The notes beneath the pieces were generated by a model. That model was not told where the DNA came from. It searched no databases and saw only the letters and a list, made by a program, of their open reading frames with translations. Shown piece after piece: positions 46,931-54,900 of a stretch of 64,000 bases of DNA (positions are counted from its first letter, which is position 1; every line of letters starts with the position of its first letter). A program made the translations under genes and the position numbers. Source of the DNA: Amycolatopsis viridis (GTDB lineage: Bacteria; Actinomycetota; Actinomycetes; Mycobacteriales; Pseudonocardiaceae). Where the stretch lies: the NCBI RefSeq assembly GCF_011758765.1, contig NZ_JAANOU010000001.1:1860001-1924000 (forward strand), written 5' to 3'.

Positions 46931-47427
46931 GACGCCACGTCCGCGGGCTGCCCGCCGGTGACGGCGACCAGGTCGTCGAAGGTGGTCGGGAACACCGACT
47001 TGGCGTGCCCGGCCGCTGCCCACACCGTGCCGTAGTCCCGCAACGCGGTGTCGACGAGCGTGCGGACCGGGGCCGGGTGCCCGAACGGGGCGACGCCCCC
47101 GATGACCTGACCGGTGTGCTCCCGCACGAACGCCGGATCGGCCTTCTCGACCGATTCCGCGCCGATCAGGGCGGCGAGCGTGCCGGTGTCGGCCCGGTGG
47201 GCACCGGAGGTCAGCGACAGCAGCGGTTCGATCCGGTCGGCGAACACCGCGCGGAAGACGAGGCTGTTGGCGATCGCGCCCACCTCGACGCCGAGGGCCT
47301 CGGCGGCCTGCGCCGCGGTGCGCACCTCGGCCGGCAGGATGCGGATGCCGGCAGCGGCGTCGTGCCTGCCCGCCTCGGCGAGCGCGGCAGCGACCTTGGC
47401 CACCGCCGGATGGTCCAGGCTGCTCAT
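46927..47427 (-). CDS. YbaK/EbsC-type aminoacyl-tRNA deacylase
   Basis: A 166-residue member of the YbaK/ProX editing family, which hydrolyses misacylated tRNAs such as Cys- or Ala-tRNA(Pro). Conserved features are ANSLVFRAVFADRIEPLLSL, the GGVAPFGHP loop and the LRDYGTVWAAAGHAKSVFP segment. It is free-standing, not fused to a synthetase. The dyad CTCATA-N4-TATGAG (47423-47438) overlaps its ATG and may be an operator. It is first in a two-gene unit with the GNAT gene. Confidence 0.88.
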   Translation of the reverse strand: MSSLDHPAVAKVAAALAEAGRHDAAAGIRILPAEVRTAAQAAEALGVEVGAIANSLVFRAVFADRIEPLLSLTSGAHRADTGTLAALIGAESVEKADPAFVREHTGQVIGGVAPFGHPAPVRTLVDTALRDYGTVWAAAGHAKSVFPTTFDDLVAVTGGQPADVAS

Positions 47428-47721
47428 ACCGATATGAGATCACGTGCCACGACGGCCTGCGACGCGTGTCCCCGGTGTGCTGCCGGGGACGCCCGGAAGC
47501 AGGTCTTCACACGGTGCCTCCCGAAGCCGTTTTCGTTGCACGCCAACGAGATTTCCCGCGGGGTGGGTCCGGTGGGGTCGTGACACCGGGCAGGTGGGCG
47601 GACGGCGGACCGGCCCGGCGTGACGTGGTGCAGGTCGCCGAGGGGCCGGAACGGGTTCCCGGCACGTTTCGTTCCGACCTGATCGGGTGATCACGTGCGG
47701 CACACCACGTCATTCGAGGAC
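47428..47721. other. Gene-free stretch with a hairpin
   Basis: GTCCCCGG-N7-CCGGGGAC (47468-47490) is a perfect 8-bp stem and may be a terminator or attenuator. The 9-mer GATCACGTG appears near both ends of this stretch. No reading frame looks real. Confidence 0.35.
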
Positions 47722-47775
47722 TTGAACGAACACGTGTTCGAAGCTACTCTGGAACTCGATCGAACAAGAGTTCGA
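47722..47775 (+). promoter_or_regulatory. LexA-controlled promoter with two SOS boxes
   Basis: -35 TTGAAC (47722-47727), 17-bp spacer, -10 TACTCT (47745-47750). SOS box A, ACGAACACGTGTTCGA (47726-47741), fills most of the spacer; box B, TCGAACAAGAGTTCGA (47760-47775), is a perfect TCGAAC-N4-GTTCGA and covers the expected start of transcription. The 14-mer CGAACACGTGTTCG in box A is the same as in the recA box at 58887-58900. A leader of about 120 nt precedes the HEPN gene. Confidence 0.85.
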
Positions 47776-47876
47776 CATCCGGTGAGCGCTCGCCGGTCAG
47801 GTCGCCCGGTGCTGGGACGGGGGAAGCGTTTCGGCACCGGGCGCCGCCATCGCACGTTGTCCGCAAGGGAGGGGCA

Positions 47877-48386
47877 ATGTCCATTGCCGTCGCATCCCGC
47901 GCCGCGCAGAGGCAGCCGGCGCTGCCACTACCGGTCCGTCCGCCGGCGGCACCCGCCGCCACGGCCCTGCTCGCCGACGCCCGGCGCGGCATCGGCGAAG
48001 CCCGCCACGCCGCCCAGCCCGCGCCGAAGTTCATCGCGGCGTACCTGGCCGCACTCCGCGCGGGCGCCGCGGTGCTCGCCGCGCGCGGCCGGCCCCACCG
48101 GGGCCGCGCACGTCCGGCCAGTGTCTGGGTGCTCCTCGAGACGGCCGCGCCCGAGCTGAGCGACTGGACGGCGTACTTCGCCGCGCACTCGGCGGCCCGT
48201 GCCGCGGCGCAGGCGGGCAACACCCGCCGGATCACCGCCGAGCGCGCCGACGAGCTGCTCCGCCAGGCGTCGCGGTTCGTCGAGCTGGCGCGGGGTCTGG
48301 TGCACGGGCGGACGTCCGCGCCGCAGCCGGGCCGGGTGCGGCAGTGCGGCACGCCACCGGCCTTGGGAAAGGCGTCCCGGCGGTAA
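47877..48386 (+). CDS. SAV_6107-like HEPN domain protein
   Basis: A 169-residue, Ala/Arg-rich, all-helical protein. The stretch ARRGIGEARHAAQPAPKFIA with AYLAALRAGAAVLAARGRP, then SVWVLLETAAPELSDWTAYF, matches the actinobacterial SAV_6107-like HEPN group as I remember it. HEPN proteins are often RNases or nucleotide-binding partners, but a clear R-x4-6-H catalytic motif is not evident here. AAGGGAGGGG lies just before the ATG. The promoter carries two LexA boxes, so it is a DNA-damage gene. Its stop overlaps the next ATG by one base. Confidence 0.75.
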   Translation: MSIAVASRAAQRQPALPLPVRPPAAPAATALLADARRGIGEARHAAQPAPKFIAAYLAALRAGAAVLAARGRPHRGRARPASVWVLLETAAPELSDWTAYFAAHSAARAAAQAGNTRRITAERADELLRQASRFVELARGLVHGRTSAPQPGRVRQCGTPPALGKASRR

Positions 48387-49150
48387 TGGGCGGGCAAGCA
48401 CTCGTCGACCACGGCCGCCTGCTCGACGCGCTCGGCGTCGAGGTCGAGCTGCTTCTCGACACGGCCCGTGAATCTCCGGGGGACACCCCGGTGCCGACCA
48501 CGCCCGGCCTCACCATCGGTGAGGTGGTCCGGCACCTCGGCGGCGTCTACCGCGTCGCCACCGGCTGGATGACCGGCGGCACGCGGCCGGCCCAATGGCA
48601 GGACGGCCCGGCGCCCGGCCAGACCGGGGAGGAGTACCTGCGGGACGGGCTGGCCGCGCTGTACCGCGAGCTCACCGCGCACGACCCGGGCGAGTACGCC
48701 GCCGGCTGGTGGCCCGCGGACCGCACCTACGGGTTCTGGTGCCGCCGGATGGCGCACGAGACGACCGTGCACCGCATCGACGTGCAGAACGCGGCGGACG
48801 CGATCGTGGCCGAGATCGACGACGAGATCGCCCTCGACGGGGTGGACGAGATCCTCGCGCTGTGGTTCGGGCAACGGCTGCCGATGCTCGGCCTGTCCGG
48901 CACCTTCGCCGGAACGGTCGCGATCCGCACCGGCGGCCACAACTGGATCGCCCGCGCGGGGCCCGGCGAGACGACCGCCTGGCGCTGCTCCGGCGCCGAG
49001 GCCGAACGCGCGGACGGTATCGTCACCGGCTCACCGGCCGCGGTCTACCAGTGGTTGTGGGGGCGCCTGGGACACGCAGCGGTGGCCTGGGAAGGCGATG
49101 ACGATCCGATCGGGCAGTTCTGGGCGCTGCTGCGCCTGGCCACGAGGTGA
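48386..49150 (+). CDS. Mycothiol-dependent maleylpyruvate isomerase family protein
   Basis: A 254-residue MDMPI/DinB-fold protein. The metal-binding signature is AHETTVHRIDVQNAAD near residue 130, with GLTIGEVVRHLGGVYRVATG supplying the first histidine. The C-terminal MDMPI_C domain holds SGAEAERADGIVTGSPAAVY. Family members use mycothiol in isomerisation, thiol transfer or detoxification. The start ATG overlaps the HEPN stop (TAATG), so the two are co-translated and this gene should also be SOS-induced. The exact reaction is unknown. Confidence 0.82.
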   Translation: MGGQALVDHGRLLDALGVEVELLLDTARESPGDTPVPTTPGLTIGEVVRHLGGVYRVATGWMTGGTRPAQWQDGPAPGQTGEEYLRDGLAALYRELTAHDPGEYAAGWWPADRTYGFWCRRMAHETTVHRIDVQNAADAIVAEIDDEIALDGVDEILALWFGQRLPMLGLSGTFAGTVAIRTGGHNWIARAGPGETTAWRCSGAEAERADGIVTGSPAAVYQWLWGRLGHAAVAWEGDDDPIGQFWALLRLATR

Positions 49151-49192
49151 AATCCGGGACGTGGGGAAGCGTTGCCGGATATCGTCGCGGGC

Positions 49193-49921
49193 ATGGCGAC
49201 GCGCGTGGACAGCCTGGTGATCGACGGGAACCGCCCCGGCGAGCTCGCGCGGTTCTGGGCGGAATTGCTGGGCTGGACGATCACCTACGTCCAGGACGAC
49301 GAGGTCGGGGTCGGCGCGCCGGGTGACGACGGCCTCGACCTCGTCTTCGGGACGGTGCCGGAGGTGAAGGACCCGGCGGTGAAGAACCGGGTGCACCTCG
49401 ACCTGGCCAGCACCTCGCCGGAAGACCAGGCGGCCACCGTGGACCGGGCCCTGGCCCTGGGTGCGCGCAAGCACGACATCGGGCAGGGCGCCGTCCCGTG
49501 GGAGGTGCTGGTGGACCCGGAGGGCAACGAGTTCTGCGTGCTCGAGCCCCGCCCCGGCTACACCACCACCGAAGCCCTCGCCGCGGTCGTGATCGACTCC
49601 CGGGACCCACTCGCGCAGGCATCGTTCTGGGCCGAGGCAACCGGATGGCGGATCGCGAACCAGGAGCCGGGGATCGTCGGGTTGCGCGCGCCAACCGGAC
49701 GCGGGCCGTGGCTGGAGTTCCTGCGCGTCGGCGAGCCCAAGACCGGCAAGAACCGGCTGCACCTCGACGTGGCGCCGTTCGCGGACGGCGACACCGCTGA
49801 CGAGGCCGGCCGGCTGTGCGGACTCGGCGCCCGGCGCCTCGACATCGGGCAGGGCGCGGTGCCGTGGGAGGTGCTGGCCGACCCGGAGGGCAACGAGTTC
49901 TGCGTGCTCTCGCCGCGCTGA
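49193..49921 (+). CDS. Tandem VOC/glyoxalase-6 protein
   Basis: A 242-residue protein made of two VOC domains, each ending with an almost identical stretch: DIGQGAVPWEVLVDPEGNEF and DIGQGAVPWEVLADPEGNEF. The N-terminal domain starts RVDSLVIDGNRPGELARFWA and the second VVIDSRDPLAQASFWAEATG. The near identity suggests duplication with selection on that loop. Glyoxalase-6 domains are common in actinomycetes and mostly uncharacterised. TATCGT lies 7 bp before the ATG, indicating a separate leaderless transcript. Confidence 0.82.
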   Translation: MATRVDSLVIDGNRPGELARFWAELLGWTITYVQDDEVGVGAPGDDGLDLVFGTVPEVKDPAVKNRVHLDLASTSPEDQAATVDRALALGARKHDIGQGAVPWEVLVDPEGNEFCVLEPRPGYTTTEALAAVVIDSRDPLAQASFWAEATGWRIANQEPGIVGLRAPTGRGPWLEFLRVGEPKTGKNRLHLDVAPFADGDTADEAGRLCGLGARRLDIGQGAVPWEVLADPEGNEFCVLSPR

Positions 49922-50015
49922 GTGTTTCCGGCCGGTTGCCCACTGCGGGCGCGCCCTGACACGGCCGAAACACCGGTGTCCACGACCGGCAACATGCGGT
50001 GGCGACCATGACGTG

Positions 50016-51125
50016 ATGGAGAGTCGAACGGGAACAACACGAACCCCGCCGCGGCCGGTGATGCCCGATCCGGGTGCGGTGTCGCCGGTCGTCTGGCGGG
50101 TGCGGATCCGGATGGACGACGATCCCGGCACGCTCGCCCGCGTCGCCGTGCGGCTGGCCGGCCTGGGGTGCAACATCCTGGGATTGGCCGTCCTGCCGGT
50201 ACCGGGCGGTGTGCTGGACGAGTTGGTGGTCCGGCCCGCGTCCGGGCTCAGCAGGGAGCGGCTGGTCGAGGCGATCCAGGCCGAGGGGTGCGAGTGCGCG
50301 TGCCGCACCGATGCCGACGTCCGCGAGCTGGTGGATGGCCCGGCCGCGACGCTCACCGCGGCCGGGCGGGCGGTCGACGACCCGGCGCGGCAGGCCGAGG
50401 TGCTGTGCGAGGTGCTCGCCGCGGACCTCGTCACGGCCGTGCCGCTCGCCGAGGCGAACCCGGCGCGCGTCGAGGGCGGACATCGGGTGGTGTTCGCCGT
50501 GGACGGGCGGACCGCACTGGTGGCGCGGCGGCGGTGGGCGCCGTTCGTGCAGCTGGAGGTGGCGCGCGCGGAGGCGCTGCTGCGCCTGCTGGACCGCGCG
50601 CGGCGCGCCGTGACCAGCCCGCTGGCCGTCACGTGTGCCGACGGTGCGGCGATCGTGCTGCGCGAGGGCAGGCCGGCGGACGCGGAAGCGGTCTCCGCGC
50701 TGCACGGCCGGTGCTCGATGACCACACTCTTCGAGCGGTACCACACCGGGATGCGCACCGTGCCGCGCCGCTGGCTGCACCGGCTGCTGATGCCGCCGCG
50801 CGGCCTGAGCCTGCTCGCGGTCTGCGGGCGCGACGTGATCGGGGTCGGGCAGCTGATCCCGGGCCCGGGGGAGATCGCCGAGGTGTCGCTGCTCGTCGAG
50901 GACATCTGGCAGCGCAACGGCGTGGGGACGGCGCTGCTGAAGCGTCTGGCGGAGATCGCCGGCGCCCGCGGGTGCCGCCGCCTGGTGGCGATGTCCCTGC
51001 CCGGGCGCGACGCGATCCACCGGACCGCGTGGCGCGCCGGGCTGGCGCCGGAACCGCCGGAGGAGGAGGGGCTGCTGCGCATTGACCTCCGTCCGGCCGG
51101 ACCGCATCTACTGAGCGACCTGTAG
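50016..51125 (+). CDS. ACT-GNAT fusion acetyltransferase
   Basis: A 369-residue protein. Residues 25-100 form an ACT-like amino-acid-binding domain (VRIRMDDDPGTLARVAVRLA, then GLGCNILGLAVLPVPGGVLD). The C-terminal domain, from about residue 215, is GNAT, with EVSLLVEDIWQRNGVGTALL as the acetyl-CoA loop. ACT-GNAT fusions known from actinomycetes are protein lysine acetyltransferases regulated by amino acids and acting on acyl-CoA synthetases. A linker of about 100 residues separates the domains, longer than in a simple fusion. Neither the ligand nor the target can be read here. Confidence 0.8.
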   Translation: MESRTGTTRTPPRPVMPDPGAVSPVVWRVRIRMDDDPGTLARVAVRLAGLGCNILGLAVLPVPGGVLDELVVRPASGLSRERLVEAIQAEGCECACRTDADVRELVDGPAATLTAAGRAVDDPARQAEVLCEVLAADLVTAVPLAEANPARVEGGHRVVFAVDGRTALVARRRWAPFVQLEVARAEALLRLLDRARRAVTSPLAVTCADGAAIVLREGRPADAEAVSALHGRCSMTTLFERYHTGMRTVPRRWLHRLLMPPRGLSLLAVCGRDVIGVGQLIPGPGEIAEVSLLVEDIWQRNGVGTALLKRLAEIAGARGCRRLVAMSLPGRDAIHRTAWRAGLAPEPPEEEGLLRIDLRPAGPHLLSDL

Positions 51126-51320
51126 TGCGGGACGATCTGGGCGGCAGTGTCAGCCCGCGGGTGCGGTCGAGGGGACGTGCCGCGTGGTTGCCGGAGCCCG
51201 GAGCGCGGCCGGCGCGCACGACCTACTTCCGCACCGGGTCCGCCCGCCCGATCACTGCGCTGGGCGAGGCGTAACCCGGCCGGCCACGGGGCCGGGCGGG
51301 GCCGGGCGGGGCCGGGGTGG

Positions 51321-51821
51321 TCACCGGCTCCAGAACCAGTCCTTGTCCCGGGCCTGTTTGAGTGCCTCCCGCTTGCGGTCCTTGTCGAGCCGGTCCAGGT
51401 AGAGCGTGCCGTCGAGGTGGTCGACCTCGTGCTGCAGGCACTGCGCCAGCACGCCCTTGCCCTCGACGGTGACCGGCTCGTTGCGCAGGTCGACGCCGCG
51501 CACCACCGCGCGGGTGGCGCGCCGCGTGGGGAACCACAGCTCCGGCACCGACAGGCAGCCCTCGTTGATCTCGTGCGTCTCGTCGGACAGCTCCACGATC
51601 TCGGGGTTGATCACGTACCCGAACAGGTTGTCCACCTCGTAGCTGAACACCCGCAGGCTCACACCGATCTGCGGCGCCGCCAGCCCCGCGCGTCCGTCCG
51701 GCCGCACAGTGTCCAGCAGGTCGGTCACCAGCTGCTCGAGCCCCTTGTCGAACCGCGTCACGGGGTCGCAGACCGTCTTGAGCACCGGGTCGCCGAAGTA
51801 CCGCAGCTCCCGTAACGCCAT
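51321..51821 (-). CDS. def: Peptide deformylase
   Basis: A 166-residue metalloenzyme removing the formyl group from nascent proteins. All three motifs are intact: GLAAPQIG, EGCLSVP (metal cysteine) and QHEVDHLDG (metal histidines and catalytic Glu). GAGAGGA lies 7 bp before the ATG. fmt is not adjacent. In the leader, CTCACTCG can pair with CGAGTGAG that abuts the ribosome site. Its stop lies near two tandem copies of GGGGCCGGGC. Confidence 0.95.
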   Translation of the reverse strand: MALRELRYFGDPVLKTVCDPVTRFDKGLEQLVTDLLDTVRPDGRAGLAAPQIGVSLRVFSYEVDNLFGYVINPEIVELSDETHEINEGCLSVPELWFPTRRATRAVVRGVDLRNEPVTVEGKGVLAQCLQHEVDHLDGTLYLDRLDKDRKREALKQARDKDWFWSR

Positions 51822-51832
51822 CAGGTCGTCCT

Positions 51833-51880
51833 CTCACTCGTTCAGGTCACGAAAAGTAAATCGTGTTCGCCGCGAGTGAG
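51833..51880 (-). promoter_or_regulatory. Inverted repeat flanking the def leader
   Basis: CTCACTCG (51833-51840) and CGAGTGAG (51873-51880) are exact complements 32 nt apart. In def mRNA the second arm abuts AGGA of the ribosome site, so pairing would hide it. The intervening DNA is AT-rich (AAAAGTAAATCG) and may hold the def promoter, in which case only a DNA-level role is possible. Confidence 0.4.
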
Positions 51881-51901
51881 CCAACGCAGGGTGACGTGAT
51901 C

Positions 51902-54900
51902 TCACGCTCGTAGTCGCAGTCCCTTCGGCGTCGCCCGGAAACCGGCGTCCCGCAGGACGTCGGCCAGCGCGGACGTCAGCGCCTGCTCGCCGTCGGCGCG
52001 CTGGACCGCCAGCTGTCCCAGCCAGCCTTCCCGGACGGCGCGGGACAGGGCGTGTGCGGCTGCCTTCAGCACCGGCTCGTCCTCGGTGAACGACAGCAGC
52101 GACCGGCCACCGCGCTCGACGTACAGCGCCGGCACCCCGTCGACCAGCACCACCAGGGCACCGGCCTTGCGCGCGGGACGGTGCTTGGTGTCACCCGGCA
52201 CCGCCGGCCACGCCAGCGCCGCGCCGTAGGGCTGCGCCGGATCCGTCGCCGCGAGCACAACCGCGTCGGCCACCGCGTCCGGTCGCCGCGTGCCGCCCTG
52301 ATCGGACATGGCACGCAACCGGTCCACCGCCCCGCGCGCGGCGAACTGCGCGGCTCCCAGGCCCTCCACCACGTAGCCGCGGATCACCTGCCCCGAGTCC
52401 TCCATCGCGCGCAGCACCTTGTAGATCCCGGAGAACCCGCCGGTGACCCGCTCCGTCTCCAGCGCACCGCGCGTCAGCACGCCGTGCCGCTCCAGGAACG
52501 CCTCGGTGCGGGCGTGCGTGCGCCGAGTCGGGTCCGGCTCCCGCAGCGGCGTCAGCGCCCACCGCCCGGCCACCGTCGGCGGGCCGGTGCGCGAAGGCAT
52601 CGCGGGACGGCCGGCCCGCATCCGCCCGTACCGGCTGCGCGGCGCCGCCTGCCGGGGTTTGTGCGCCGCGCCCTTGCCCGACACCAGCGCCCGCAGCGGC
52701 GCCAGCGTGTCGCCGGTGACCGTGCCCGTCCACACCAGGTCCCACAACGCGGCCACCACGTCAGCGTCGCCCGGGGCGCTGTCCACCAGCGGCGTCACCC
52801 GGTCGACCAGCTGGCGGAAGAACAACGCGCCACCGTCGAGCGCGCTCAGGACCGCCTCGTGCAGCGGGCCCGCCGGCACCTCCTCGCCGACCTCCGGCAG
52901 GAGCAGGTCGGCCACGTCCGCGGGCGCCAGCGACACCCATCCGTCACCACCGGCCAGCGCACCGGCGCCGCACCAGACCACCTCGCCCGCGGTCATCAGC
53001 TCGTCCATCAGCGCCGGGTAGTACCCGGGCAGGCGGCTTGGCAGGATCAGTGATTCCAGCGCGCTCGCCGGCAGCGGCGCGCCCGCGAGCTGCTCGACCA
53101 CCGACAGCACGTCGTCGACGCTCGGCGCCGCCCGCATGCGCGCCCCGATCCCGTGCCAGGACGGCAGGAACCGGCCCAGCGCGGCGGGTTCCACCGGCTC
53201 GACCTCGGCTCGCAGGCGCGCCAGCGAGGCGCGCCGCAACCGACGCAGCACCGCCGCATCGCAGTACTCGGTGCCCGCGCCGTACGTGTCCGGATGCCCC
53301 ACCGGGCGCAGCTCGCCGCGCACCAGCCGGCCCTCCGCGGTCAGCCGGTCGAGCACCCCGGTGACTACGGCGGGCCCGAGCCCGAACCGCTCCGCCGCTT
53401 GGTGCGCGGAGAACGGCCCGCGTGCGCGCGCGTACCGGGACAGCAGGTCCCCGAGCGGATCGGCCACCGGCTCGGTGAACGCCTCCGGGACCCCGATCGG
53501 CAGCGCCACCCCGAGTGCGTCCCGTACCCGGCCCGCGTCCTCGATGGACAGGTTGCGGTCCTCACCCGCGATGCGCACCCGGATCACCCGGCGCTGTCCG
53601 GCCAGCTCGTCGAGCCACTCCGGCCGGACGCCCCGCGCCGCGGCCTCGGCGTCGGAGAGATCGCCCAGGAACCGCAGTAGATCCGCGGTCTCCTCGGCGT
53701 TGCGCGCCTGCCGGTCGGGCTCCAGACGTTGCAGCGACCGCTCGACCTCGTCGACCACGTCGGCGTCGAGCAGCTCCCGGATCGCCTCGGTGCCGAGCAG
53801 CTCGGCCAGCAGGGTGGAGTCCAGCGACAGCGCCGCCGCCCGGCGTTCCGCGAGCGGCGCGTCCGTCTCGTAGAGGAACATGCCGACGTAGCCGAACATC
53901 AGGCTGCGTGCGAACGGCGACGGCGACGGCGTCTCCACCTCGGCGACCTTCACCCGCCGCGCCCGTACGTCGGCCATCAGCTCCCGCAGCCCGCCCACGT
54001 CGTAGACGTCCTGCAGGCACTCCCGCATCGCCTCCAGCACCACCGGGAAGCGCTCGTACTTCGCCGCCACCGCGAGCAGTTGCGAGGCCCGCTGGCGCTG
54101 CTGCCAGAGCGGGGTGCGCCGCCGCGGGTCGCGCCGGGGCAGCAGCAGCGACCGCGCCGCGCACTCCCGGAACCGCGCGGCGAACAGGGCCGAGCCGCCG
54201 ACCTCCGCGACGATGATCTGCTCGACCTCCTCCGGATCGATCAGCACGTCGTCGGTGCCGATCGTCACCTCGGCGCCGTCGCTGTCCAGCGCCTCCGGCA
54301 GCCGCAGCACGATCCCGTCGTCGGAGTGCATCACCTGCGCGTCCACGCCGCGCTGCTCACGCAGCCGCGCCGCGATCGCCAGCGCCCACGGCGCGTTGAC
54401 CTGCGCCCCGAACGGCGAGTGCAGCACCACCCGCCAGTCGCCCAGCTCGTCGCGGAACCGTTCGAGCAGGATCGTGCGGTCGTTGGGCACGTGCCGCGTC
54501 GCCGAGCGCTGCTCGGTCAGGTACGTCAGCAGGTTGTCGCAGGCCAGCTCGTCCAAACCGGCTTGCCGCGCCCGCGAACGGGCCTTCTCATCGTCCGAAG
54601 TAGACAGTTCGCGGACGAATGCGCCCAGCGCGCGGCCGAGTTCGAGCGGGCGGCCCGGTGCGTCGCCCTTCCAGAACGGCATCCGCGCCGGCTCACCCGG
54701 AGCCGGGACCACGATGACCCGGTCGTGCGTGATGTCCGTGATCCGCCACGACGACGTGCCGAGCAGGATCGTGTCGCCCACTCGCGACTCGTAGACCATC
54801 TCCTCGTCGAGCTCGCCGACCCGCGAGCCCGGGCTGCCGTCGCTGCCCGGCGTCATCACCGTGAACAACCCCCGGTCGGGGATCGTCCCGCCGGAGGTGA

